This document shows positions 31,620 to 43,500 of a stretch of 64,000 nucleotides of DNA, one piece after another; positions within the stretch are counted from its first letter, which is position 1; each line of letters opens with the position of its first letter. The position numbers and the translations under genes were made by a program. A model generated the notes under the pieces. That model was not told the origin of the DNA. It was given only the letters and a program-made list of their open reading frames with translations, and made no database searches. Source of the stretch: Argyresthia goedartella (Eukaryota; Arthropoda; Insecta; Lepidoptera; Argyresthiidae); contig OX463809.1 of NCBI GenBank assembly GCA_949825045.1, positions 2,879,501 through 2,943,500 on the forward strand. Reading direction: 5' to 3'.

Positions 31620-33582
31620 CTTGGTATGGAAGGGCAAGAAACAGTTTCGACTATTTCTGCCAGTTACAAAACATAACCTTATATCACATTTGATGCAGAA
31701 AACGGTCGTCTTCTTATTACAAAATCTAACATCTACCCTCATCTGTGGTGGATTGGAAATGTCCAAAGTTGTCAAACTTAACAGGATCCCCTGGTCTTGC
31801 TTTCACGGGATTTTTGATTTTAGAAACCTCGGATGTCTTCAATTGTTGAGATTTTCCAGTTTTGATAAGACTTTCAAAAACTTCCAGCCGAAACGATTTC
31901 AATGGTTTTCCCTTTCCACAGTTTTTACGGTGCAAGAGCCACGCATTATTGATACTTATATCAATCAGCTGTGCGAAAATACGGAGGTACCATCTGCGTG
32001 ATTTCAGGGGCGTTTTGTAGAGAGCTACTAGCATATCAGCGAGGTCTACGCCTCCCATATATTTGTTGTACTCAGCAACAATTTGAGGGCAATCAACGTC
32101 CACCTTTTTCTTGGCTTCTTTGGAGTACCTCTTGATTTTTTGAATTGGCTCTACGCCAACATATGAGCTGATTAGAGTCACAGGTTTATTATCATTCCAG
32201 CGCACAATGATAAGTCTGTTTTCATTACAGACAGCATGAGCATAACTGCCCTTTTGCTTTTTCTTCATAGTTTTTTCATCTGGTAAAACTTTTTCTCCAC
32301 CTCTCAGTCTGTTATTCCGTATGGTTCCTAATCCGAAAATTCCATAATGCTCTCTCAGTATGAACATTAGTGTGGCCGGTTTATTTTGTATGCTTTTGCA
32401 AATCGCAATAACGACCTGTGCGCCAAACGCCACCGACGCTTCCTCTTCAGTAAAAGTGTGGTCTCTAAATGTGTCTTCTCCTCCGTAGAGAATAAAATCA
32501 TAAATAAGACCGGATACTCCTGCACGTACGTAGTTTTTAAAACCCCACTTATTCGGCTTGTCCTTCATATATTGTTTCCTTTTGCCGGCTTTTTTGCCTT
32601 TATATGCAATCATCATCTCATCGATGCTAAATTTATTCTCCTTTTCTTGGGCTAGGCAGTTCTTGCGAATCTTTTCGGCAACAGGGCGAATTTTATAATA
32701 TCTGTCCGAATTCTCCTGGCTGTTGTCGGCAAAGTGGATCAAGCGTCTTATTTTTTCAAATCTATTCAGCGGCATTAAATCGGCAACTCTGTGGTATCTC
32801 ATTGCTGTGCTCCAGTAGTCACGGTAAGATGGCATATTGACAACACCCATGATTATGAGTATCGCTATAAAGTCTTTCAATTGACTCACTGTCAGATGTA
32901 ATGATCTACCCGTCTGTTGGACAGAATACAAATTTGTTTGTTCCACAATATCATCGTAGATGTCAGGCGTGAAGAAGAGATCGAAATACGATAATGCGGA
33001 AGGGTCTGGCAGATCAACATAGTCATCGTCATCGTTAGTAGCTTCAATTGAAGCAGCATGTTGATAGACAACCTTTCGCCAGTTATATTGCAGTGTGAAT
33101 TTTGCTACTCGTTTTCTCTTCTTCGGTACAGGTTTCGAGCGCTTAGACGACCGTGTCTTTCTTTTTATGGGATGAGCTAGTGGAGATTCAACGGACACAG
33201 AAGCGATAAAGGGTAAGGCAGACAAGGTAGGAACATCTTCGTAGTTAGGCTGTCTTGATGGAGTTGGGCAAATTGCATCAAAGATCGGAGTCAAAGGCAC
33301 TGCTTCTTCGACATTTATTTCGGGTGATTCGGGTACATATCTGCTGTTACGTGGTTATGGGCTGCATCTAGCAGAAGAGTCAGAATTTTGGTTATGGTCA
33401 CAGGGTGAGCCTTCAGTGTTATTAGGTGTTGGACTATCAAGTATGCTAAGCCACTCGAGAGAAGAGTCCAAGGATGGTGCAGGAGATGTGGAATAGGAAG
33501 CTGATGAGTCAAGGTTTTGTAAAAGTTCACGATCAGAATCAGACTTTTCATCAGTTTCAGAGAGCGCATGCTGGTTAGGCAC
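31620..33582 (-). pseudogene. piggyBac transposase, inactivated
   Basis: The main frame 33300-31726 (524 codons) holds a basic N-terminal tract, the DDE domain with the first Asp in FSIDEMMIAYKGKK, GTIRNNR, and the last Asp in YNKYMGGVDLADM. Between NKPATLMFIL and REHYGIFGLGT the usual FDNFFTS block with the second catalytic Asp is missing. The Cys-rich C-terminal domain (FCNKKTTVFCIKCDIRLC) is present only in another frame, about 31622-31725. The N-terminus (33582-33355) is in a third frame. So it cannot act as it stands. Confidence 0.92.
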
Positions 33583-33689
33583 TAAAGCAAAGATTTTTCC
33601 AGCGCGGGATGAAGCTTTTTGCTGAAAAGGTCAGAAAAAGAAAGTTCAAGCAGTGAAACCAAGGCCATTTGTATACGCAGTGGCCTTCA

Positions 33690-34200
33690 CACCGGACATC
33701 GGATATGACACCTTTAATGTAGTGAAATTCGCAAGGTACGCTGTGGCGGACATAGCTTGTGAGATGTCATTTACAGCGTATGTCAGAAGGTCCGCTGTGA
33801 CGGATATAACCAAAGTAACAAAACCACGGCATAGTTCGCAATGTCCGGTGCAACGGACACATACTTTGAAAGTTTAGAAAGGTTATTTTATGAGGGAATA
33901 ATGAAATATTGCTATTACAATTTATAAACAAACTCATAAAAAGCATGATGCAAAGAAAAGTTTTTAATATTTGCCCCAAAAAACCAAGGAAAAGAATTTC
34001 TACCTTGGACAAAACGCGAGACCTGCGGCTCCGCAACATGTTGACACTTGCAAATGCCAAAATAGTGTTGCCATCCGTACATTTTTTTTCCCTTAGACCA
34101 TAGACAAAGTATCCTTGTGGAGTGAATCGAAACATTTCATATAGAAATAAAATTGACGTAACATTATTTTTTTTAAGTGTGTGTCCGGTGTGACGAACAA
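33690..34200. other. Repeated GTCCG..CGGAC motifs in piggyBac ends
   Basis: Near-palindromic motifs occur at 33789-33805, 33841-33860 and 34181-34198, and on the other side at 31119-31137 and 31171-31190. They look like subterminal transposase-binding sites. Confidence 0.55.
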
Positions 34201-34435
34201 TGAGAAATTAAGGGTTAAAACAAGGTTTACTAAACCTCCCCAGAACGAATCGAAGAATCAAAATATTATCACACTAGTATATTTTTTCTATCTGGCAGGC
34301 CCTTTCAAACGTCATTCTGAAATTAAATTAAAATAAATAATGTCAATGTCAAGCTTTGTCCGGAGGGAGGGGTGGTTATGTTTTCAATGGTCTATTTCAT
34401 TAAAATCGTTTTTCAGACCGATATCTACAAGTAAA

Positions 34436-34531
34436 ATGGCCGATAAAACCGCAGACTATTCAAATACAAATGGTTTGGAGAGCAAAACACCTTTCCTGAT
34501 CGGCGTGGCAGGCGGCACAGCTAGTGGCAAG
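34436..34531 (+). CDS. Uck: UCK exon 1
   Basis: Codons 1-32, ending in the P-loop GGTASGK before donor GTAGGT. An in-frame ATG at 34340 would add 32 residues. I prefer 34436 because it gives the family length, and because a TTTTTCAG acceptor-like site at 34409-34416 suggests an upstream noncoding exon. Confidence 0.9.
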
Positions 34532-37500
34532 GTAGGTGGCCCTTGGCTCATGGTTTTATTGATTTCTGTGTCACAAATCCTTGAAACCATAATGCGCCTT
34601 GCAGAACTTTCGCATTTGATTGCTGAACAAGTAATCTGGTATTATGAGATTACCTTTCTTTGGATTGACAATATTATCAATCAATAACTCTTATTAATAA
34701 CCTAACCTCAATAATTTGTTGGTGTAAAGGTAGATAAGCTATTTTAGGATACTGAGAAACTGTCATCAGCTTCTTAACACCTCATGACCCACTTAGATAG
34801 AGGAAGTAGCCTTCAGGTTTACATGTTTAAGAATGACACAGCTTAGTTCAGAATTTTAAACATTCTTATATACCTAAATATATTAGTAATATGTATGTAG
34901 AGAAAAAAGTTCTACAAAGTGTGAATATTGATCTGGCTAGCGATGTGGTATTATTTATCAATTTCCTGCTATTGTAAATGAGTGCCAGCCATATATACAT
35001 TCCACAACTTGTTTATTATTATGAGTCATTGTTCTGGCAGAGAAAAGAATACTATAGCTCGTGCCTACATAGCCATAACTGGCCCATTTCTTAAAACATT
35101 GTATTTATTGTTGCCTTTGAGCACATCCCCCGCTTCTTCTCTTCTATTCAGTCTTCCCAACTCCTGCACCAACTTGAATATCTTGAGGACACCCTCAAAT
35201 CATTCAAGTTGGTGCTGAGTTGGTCCATTCCTCCTCAGGAAATATAGAAATGTCATGCTAGGAAACTTACTAACACTGCCAATAGGGATTCATTTAGGAG
35301 GGCGAGAGAGGTTAGGGCCATATCCTACCCTACATGAATCAAGTAAATTCTCTTCTCGTCTAAATATCTATCATTCAATATTTTGTATTGAATGATAGAT
35401 ATACATATATACAAAAAATCACCTATAATCACTCGAGTGCTGGCCACGCGCGGAAAACGGCTCCTAAATCTATGTGGCATGCTATTGGATGACTTATGTG
35501 CCAAAGCGCTGGAAGTTGGATAGGCAGCCCACAGCTGATTCTGCTTTTAGTGGTGTAAAATTGTTATATATTTGATTTTAAGTTGTGTCACCTGAGTTTG
35601 ATCGATCGAAATAGATTCTAGATGGACAGCGCTATTAATGAGCAGTAAAATAACTATGGCCATAGACAAAAAAACTCCCTGCAGTACTGTGAAGTTTTGA
35701 TTACTATATAGTGCTTTTGCATGTTTATTCTGCTGAATTAACAATTATGTAAGAACTTTATATACAAGCTTTTTCAAGTCATTATTTGATTACATAGGAT
35801 AATATGGTCTGAAAACCTACATATGAAAACCTGAATATGAAACCTACAAATTTTATTGTTTACATTTGTAAACATAAATCATTTGGTGCAAAACCATAAT
35901 GTGGTATTTGCAGTTGGTAATTTCTACCACACATCGCCGCAGTGCATAATAAAAAAGTTCAAAACTTCACTTTACCCTCCTACAGTAAAAGAGGAAATTA
36001 GCAACATGCCTAATGGCTATAAGGACAAAGTTGCACATCATGAAAAGAGACTGGCCCACATGTTGAGGGAACCCTAAAAATAAGAAGTTTGAAAAGGCCA
36101 CACATCTGTAATAATTTACCCCAAAGTGACTAATGAAGTCAACCTGACAGTGGGAGGGCATCCTATTCCAAAAACTGCTTATAGTCCTAGGACCCGATCA
36201 CATGTTTGCAAAATTAGAAAACCAAACCTTCACATTACTTATAGCCGCTTCTCTCCACAGTCAACAGTATGCCAAAGGATCATGGAGAAGTTAGGCCAGC
36301 AGCACAAAGAACACACAGAAAGGAGAGTGGTCTGCATCAGCCAGGACTCATTCTACCGCAGCCTGAATCCTTCGGAACGGCTACGAGCCGAGCGGGGCCA
36401 GTTCAACTTTGACCACCCTGACGCATTTGACGACAAGAAACTACTGGCCATACTGAAAGATATACTGGCTGGGAAGAAGGTGGAAGTACCGGCGTATGAC
36501 TATATCACAAATTCTATTAGGTAAGTAATTTAAGAATATTGCGTGTATTAACATGTAGTACAGGAGAAGAAGGTGTGATCTGAAATGGGTTTGCCTTTGC
36601 CCTGCCAGTGCCAAGCCAACAGGGATCTCTTATTATGGGTGGTTGCCAGAATTTACTTGTTGCTTTGCAACTGATTTAGATTCAGTTTTTTTTTTAATGA
36701 ATGTTATTGAATGAAATTGATGAAAAAATAAATTAATCATTTATTTTTCATTAATTTTTTATAAAGATAATTAAATTATCTTATTCAATGTCTGAATGAA
36801 TTAAGAGCGCTGGGCGACGCTGGCGGGAATTACTGCGCATATGTACAGGTATTGAAAAGTGACTACTGCGCATTCAAGGCCACCGCTCATAATTCGTGAA
36901 GCGACGTGTACAAGTATATTTTTTTTATATATAAAAAAAGTCTTCAACGTTTCGGAAGGTGGGCCTCGGGGTTAAGAAGAAACGGTAAGAAACTCCCCCG
37001 TATCTTCTTTTTAAAAAAGTGACTTCACATCAGGTACTGGTTTCGGTCTAAGGAAATTCGCCGGCGAGTGATAGACTTGATCCATCGCCCCTCGTCGAAT
37101 TTCTGTGCGCTGAGATGTTATGGACCATGCAGTTTTGTCATCCAAGTATTCCTTAATACTTACAATAATAGGACTTTCTTATCAACTCATTTTTAACATA
37201 GTTGGGCGAGTTGGCAACGATGCCGACGCACGGTGGGCGGAAATTGGCTCTAGAGGACATAGCCACTTTGGTTTCCAAGTGTCCATTTATAAAGTTCCAT
37301 ACCCGAAGGGTGCCAAAAGGGTCCCTATTACTAGTCCTTCGCTGTCCGACTGTCCGTCTCTCTGTCCGTCCGTCCGTCAGCGGGCAGGCGTCGCCAAACC
37401 GTAATAGGTGGACAGTTTAAATTTTCACAGATTAAACTACACAAGATTTTATAAATTTATAGGTTCCCCATACAATAGACGTATTTAAACATCCCCCACG

Positions 37501-40500
37501 ATATAACGAATAATATCATGATTCAAACATCATCGTAGATTTCACGGCTTGTCACTTGGTTATGGTGACGCAATTGGCTTGATATGCAATCTTCAAGTGC
37601 TGGGTTCGAATACACGTTCGGACATAATATGATTTTCTTGTTGTTTTTGTTTTATTATTTTTACTGGTTAAGTTTTATTGCAAGTCCGACCCGCACTTGA
37701 CCAGCTTTAGTTAATCAACAGCCAAACAATATCGGCTGTAGATTTGGCACAAAAAATCGTGAATAAGATATTTTTTTCATAATTGAGAGATTAAAAAAAA
37801 TACCACATTCCCAAAATCACAGGGCAAACCGTTACAGAGGATACTCTGAGATTATATCCTAAAATCGCATTGTTAAGAAACCACGGTGAACGACACTTGG
37901 CACTTGACGCGTTGTTTTTAGCATGCGCAGTAGTAATTTTTTAATACCTATACATATGCGCACTAAGCCCCGCCATTTTCGCGACTATAAATAACGGTTT
38001 GCCCTGTGATTTCCGAGATATTGATATTTTTCACTAAATCTCCATACATAAATTTTGAAAATAAAATATATATCAAGAATTTTTGAGTCGGATCTACACA
38101 GCCGATATTGTTTCGCTTTATATTGATTACATTTTATTTTAAACACTTGCTTGTAATGTAGCTCTTTATGACAACGCCTAAAGGTTCATAATGGAGCTTA
38201 TTACGCACTAGTGCTTTTTACTTTACCGCACTGTGCGGTAATGCGATAATAGTACATTATGACACATGTGTGGAAAGTTGATTATTGCACACGAGGCGGT
38301 ATTATACGCGCGAGCCGCTAGGCGAGGCGAGCGATTGTAATAATCAATGCACACAAGTATCATACGACGTGTTTCAACTCACTTGCGAGGAAATTAATAG
38401 ATAATCAACAAAAACGCTACCAAAGATTTGTGCAAATTGGCGCGCTTTTTTATTTTTTCACGCCCTGGTGCGCGCTGTTGTTGATGAAGGCACAGGCAAC
38501 ACTGCTAAACAGCCTATAAAAATAAGGCTTTGAATGTTCAAATTATGGGTAAAATGTAGCGAAAACAATATAATTTGATAAAATAACGGTAAAAAGATGT
38601 TTTTTTATTATAATATATATTTATAATATATTTATAATTATAATATATTTTTATATAATAATATACTTAATGCTAAAATATTCACAAAAATATGCATTGT
38701 TTGTAGGCATAAAAACTCACAAAAAATGCAAAGTAAAAAGCACGAGGGTGTAATATGCGCTATTGTGGCCCTGTATGCCTTGCTATAAAGAACCAGTTTA
38801 CGAGCAGGTGTGTTGAAAAGTATGTACCCGGCCCACTTTAGCGGGGCCTTTGTGCAAATCCCCTGTACCAACTCTTCTAGTACAGCCATCCCAACTCCTG
38901 GACAAGCTGGAGTAGGAGGCGTGGATGCTCTAGGAGCTCCGAGGTCGTTGTTGTTTCACCCAGGCAAGCACGCAAGCAGCATGTGCTCCATGGTCTCATC
39001 CACTTCCATGCATCCCCTGCATAGGGAGCTGTCTGTTGCACCTGTAATTCTCAAGTGTTTGTTAAGTGTACAGTGGCCTGTATTCAGGCCAGTATATTTA
39101 TTAGTTTATTTATTTTACTGCGTGGCAGTCTCATTACGTAGTTCGTGAATTTATGATTATATTCCTTAAGAAATAATTTGGTGTTTTTGCAGTCTACTCT
39201 TTTCGCCCATATCTTATTATGTTGGTAGGCTTTGAGTTTTATCCTTATTGCCTCAGCCGATAGCAGTGCGAAAGGTGGAGGGCAAATCGCTGTCCTCCTT
39301 GCTCCTCCTTTGGCTAGCATGTCTACCTCGTAGTTTCCTTGGTCTTGGTGGTGACCTTTTACCTCTGCAGCTTAACTTTGGTCATTCTCACCCAGTATGT
39401 TGAGTATCTCGTGACACTCCAGTATGAGTTTGGATTTTGTTAGTGCGCAGAGTAGAGATGCACAGTCTGTTTTAAAGGCAATGTCTTTCTCTTCTACGCT
39501 TCCTACTACTTGTAATGCCCCATGTAGGAGACTGTGTTTCTGCCTGTGTGACATCCTTTTTTTGAGCCGTCGCTATATATCGTTATTTTGTTGTTTTCCA
39601 CGTTCTGAGTCAACTTTTCTATATCTACCCTAACTTCATATTTTTTGTTAAAAAGAAAAGCTTTTTATGCGGTCTGTCCCTATAGTGGCTACAGGAACTT
39701 CTTCGAGTGCCTTTTCCAAAATGGTGCCGTGACCGTTGGCTCCTAGTTGACATTTCCATAGTCCCGTATTGTGCAGTCTTAGGGCCGCAGATTTAGCATC
39801 CTGTTGCACAGGAGGTTCAATGGTGGTATCGGCTTCGCCTTCGGCTCGTTTCATAAACCCACTCTCGAGTATTAATACCCTTCATTATGTATCTGTAGGG
39901 CATTAAAACTCGAGAGTGGGTTTATGGAACAAGCCGAAGGCGAGTTTCATAATAAGACCACCCGAGAGTTTTAATGCCTAATTATGTACAGTTAAATACA
40001 CTAGTTTATCAACAGCATAAGCTCTCTTTGATGTGTTCAGGGACCGCATTTTCGACCAGCATTGTGGCATTGATTGAATGTCACTAAAGGTAAGGGACAG
40101 AGCTTTATATAGCGCAAATCTTTGTCCTTCACTTTCTCGCATTAACACCCCCCGCGGAGTCGGCATACTATGGGTGCTGAACGGACCCTGAACAACGCAC
40201 AGTTAACAGCCACTTTCGTCCCCAGCTCAAACCGAACGCACACAATCTACCCAGCGGACGTGGTGCTCATTGAGGGCATCCTGGTGTTCTACTTCCCGGA
40301 GGTTCGGGAGCTGTTCCACATGAAGCTGTTCGTGGACACCGACTCCGATACCAGGCTGGCGAGGCGCGGTGAGCTATACAAGAATTGTTGTAATATGGTG
40401 TTGATTTGTAAGGTGACGCCCGAGTCAGGGACTGTTTATATATCATTTGTAACTAAAAAAGTGTTTTGATTTTCCCTCGCATAATTTTGATTGACAAATT

Positions 40501-43500
40501 GCCGTGTTCAATTTTCCGCAACGTGCGGACGCGGCACGTCACCGCCGCCCCGGTCCACAAAGAGCGCGCGCGCCGCGACTGACCTGACCGAGATTGCGAG
40601 AGCGGCAGCAAGCGATAGAAGTAAAGCCACAATGCATTGATTTTGTTTTTTGCTTTTGTGTAGTGTAAATAGCAGCCCAGAGTCGGGCGTCACTTTACAA
40701 ATTAACCCCCTGTGTAAATATCATCATCTCAGCATGTTACCCCTAAACATGGGTTTAGGGCTCTCAGTAAAGTTTTCCATTTGGTCTCCTGCCATCTTCT
40801 GCCCAATCAGAGCTCATGTGGCGGGCTCGTTCTTCGCTATGTGATTTTGGAGCGAGCTTACTTACGATTCCCCTTTAGCCTTTAGGCTGAGGGCTGATTT
40901 TGGCAGGTGTTTGTCGGGTCTCCTCATCACGTGGCCAAGCCAACGCCTCTTCTTATCACCTCCATCGTGAAGTGTCAGTCTAAGCAGGTCCCTCTGTCTG
41001 CAGTGCCCCGAGACATCATGGAGCGCGGGCGCGACCTCGAGCAAGTACTCAACCAGTACATGAACTTCGTGAAGCCGGCCTTCGAGGAGTTCTGCTTGCC
41101 GGTAAGTTGTAATATAATAATGATAATAAATTTAGCCGGATTCGAGGAAGATTGAGCCGTACACCATCACGCTGGCTCAGTCCGGTTTGAAGGAGGGGTT
41201 TTTACGTCTACTGTGTAGCGAGAGTAGCCGGGACCTACGGTTTAATACGTCATCCGAAAGGCTGAAAGTCTCCGTAAGTTATACATTAACTTTTTCTTAC
41301 AGTGCTTCTGGCCCCACACTAGGATACCCTGTGACGTGGGAACCAGAAACAGCGACCTCACAAACATCCAAGACCTGTAGATTTATTTTTCTTTGTCCCC
41401 GGCCGGGAATCGAACCCGGTACCTTTCGCTTGTGTTGTGAGGCGGAATCTCGACCGCTACGCCCACACAGGCAGGTCGTCAAACTAATCGGGAGGACAGC
41501 AGTTCACCTTGTTACCACACCCTGTAGTTTCACATATCACCAAAGTTAGGTGCAGTTTTTTTACGCTTGTGTTTAAACGATCACCAAAAACGCACCTTTT
41601 TTACTACCAATAAATTCGAAACGACCGCCAGAATCAGTAAACGATCACCAAATTGTGTTTGGATAAATGACAAAAATCACAAAACTTCTTTTTATGTTTG
41701 ATTTAAGTTTATGTTTTAAGTATTTTTTGTTGTTCAATCTTTACCCTACACCTAAGCTACTGCAGTATTTTGCCCTGATATTTTCTGCAACTTTTGGTGA
41801 TCTTTTACCCATTTTGGGTAGGAAAAAATTATTTTGGTGGTCATTGAAATTGTCGTCGTTTTTTTACCCGACTACACGAAGCCAAAAGAAGGGTTATGTG
41901 ATTGACTGGTATGTTTGTATGTATGTACGTTCATTTGTTCCACCAGAACTACTAAAAACTACTTATCAGAATTTTCCAAATCAGGTATTTTTGTAAGCGT
42001 ATTGATTGTCCGCTGGTTATAGGCTATGTGACGTCACACTTAATTCAATATGGTGCACTCTAGAGGGCATAAATTACTGTTTTTTTAAGGCTTGTGTTTA
42101 AACGATTACCAAAAACGCACCTATTTTACTACCAATAAATTCTAAATGACTGCCAAAATGGATAAATGTCCACCAAATTGTGTTTGGGTAAATGATCAAC
42201 AAACTTCTTTTTATGTTTTGTGTACTTAAGTTTATATTTTAAGTATTTTTTGTTGTTCTTACATGTTCAACCTAACACGAAGGATAAAGGGGGCTTCGCT
42301 TCGCTCACCCCGTTCACCCTTCACCTAAGCTACCGCAGTATTTTTCCCTGATATTTTTTGCAACTTTTGGTGATCATTTATCCACTTTGGGTAGGAAAAA
42401 AATATTTTGGTGATCATTATATTTGTTGCCTTTTTTCAACAGAGCCGTGTTGGGTATCAAATTAAAGACCTTAATTAGCACATTCCAAAAATATACCTCA
42501 TACTAGCTCGCTGCTTTGCTTGCATTCAGTCGTTAGAATATAATAGAATAGAAGTTTTAGTTTTTGAACTTATTGTCTTGTTCTTACATCATAGATAGAC
42601 CACTCACGCATTGAGTCACCACGCTAGCCGTCTCACCGATCGTATAATATTGTTTCAGACTAAGAAATTCGCTGATGTCATCATCCCAAGAGGCGCTGAT
42701 AACTTGGGTAAGTAGCATTTTAGTCCTTAACGGCTTCCGACACGGTCTACTTTCAGTTGGACCGGAGAGCCAATATAAGGCAGAGGTCTGTTGATATTTT
42801 ACATGTCGCCAGTGATACACGAAGTCCACAGCGTACAGGTCGCTGCACGTGCCTACGTAGATGGTGGTTCAGGTTCAGGTCGCACCAAGTTTCAGTCACC
42901 CTATGCTAAAAAGAGAGGTTATTCCCTCCTCGCGACACTCAGACACAGATAAACTTGGCGCGACCTGTATAATGCTGCGTTTGAATGCACAACGCGGGTA
43001 TTTACCACTCGGTTCATCGCGTGCGCAGCGTGCAGCGCTTCCTATCGAAACCAACACAATTTAAGCCGCAAATACAAATCCGCGTTGGTTTATTTTGTAA
43101 CTGTTTAACAGCGGAGTGAAATTAAAAGTGTGATATTATTAAAACCCAGGTAAGTATAGCAAGTCCATAGCCACTGCAACGTTTCTGAACCGACATTTTC
43201 AAAGCTCTCGTTTGTAAAGCCACATCGTCGGGCTATGTCGATGGTTCGGTCTGCGAAAAGGAGATAGATCATCGCTCCGTCCCTTTCTCAAAGCCCGAAC
43301 CTTCGCCAGAGTCCGATAAGGTAGAAAATGATTATCGTTCATGCAGCGGCTATGTTCTTTAGTAGCTGCTTTCACTTCCCGTCTGACACAAACCGTTTTC
43401 CGTTGTTGCAGTGGCTATAGACCTAATCGTGCACCATATATGGGATATCATGTACAAGAAGCGGTCGTCGCCCCCGCGCCCCGCGGTCAACGGGCACAGG

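Larger units (their letters stand above)
30987..34214 (-). mobile_element. piggyBac-like DNA transposon
   Basis: Flanked by TTAA (30983-30986 and 34215-34218). The termini CCCTTTATTTC (30987-30997) and GAAATTAAGGG (34204-34214) are inverted with one mismatch. 3228 bp. Encodes a transposase on the minus strand. It is inserted in an LTR about 220 bp upstream of the UCK start codon. Confidence 0.93.
21520..34273 (+). mobile_element. Endogenous errantivirus-like element, broken and nested
   Basis: A Gypsy-type LTR element with an env gene, seen as parts in order: gag (21525-22882, resumed at 23630), a Ser/Thr-rich repeat linker (23857-24330), protease (about 24450-24785), env (25271-25998, resumed 30561-30740), a polypurine tract (30740-30747) and a 3' LTR (30748-30986, resumed 34219-34273). 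No RT, RNase H or integrase is present between protease and env, where about 480 bp of repeat sits instead. No 5' LTR was found. The whole is inactive, with stops and frameshifts in all genes. Confidence 0.8.

Noticed and set aside
33653..33877. 74-codon frame as a gene
   Set aside because: It lies within the piggyBac end, over the repeated GTCCG motifs, and has no protein features.
34340..34435. Longer N-terminus of UCK from the upstream ATG
   Set aside because: In frame, but it adds 32 residues beyond the family start and spans an acceptor-like site. Kept only as an alternative.
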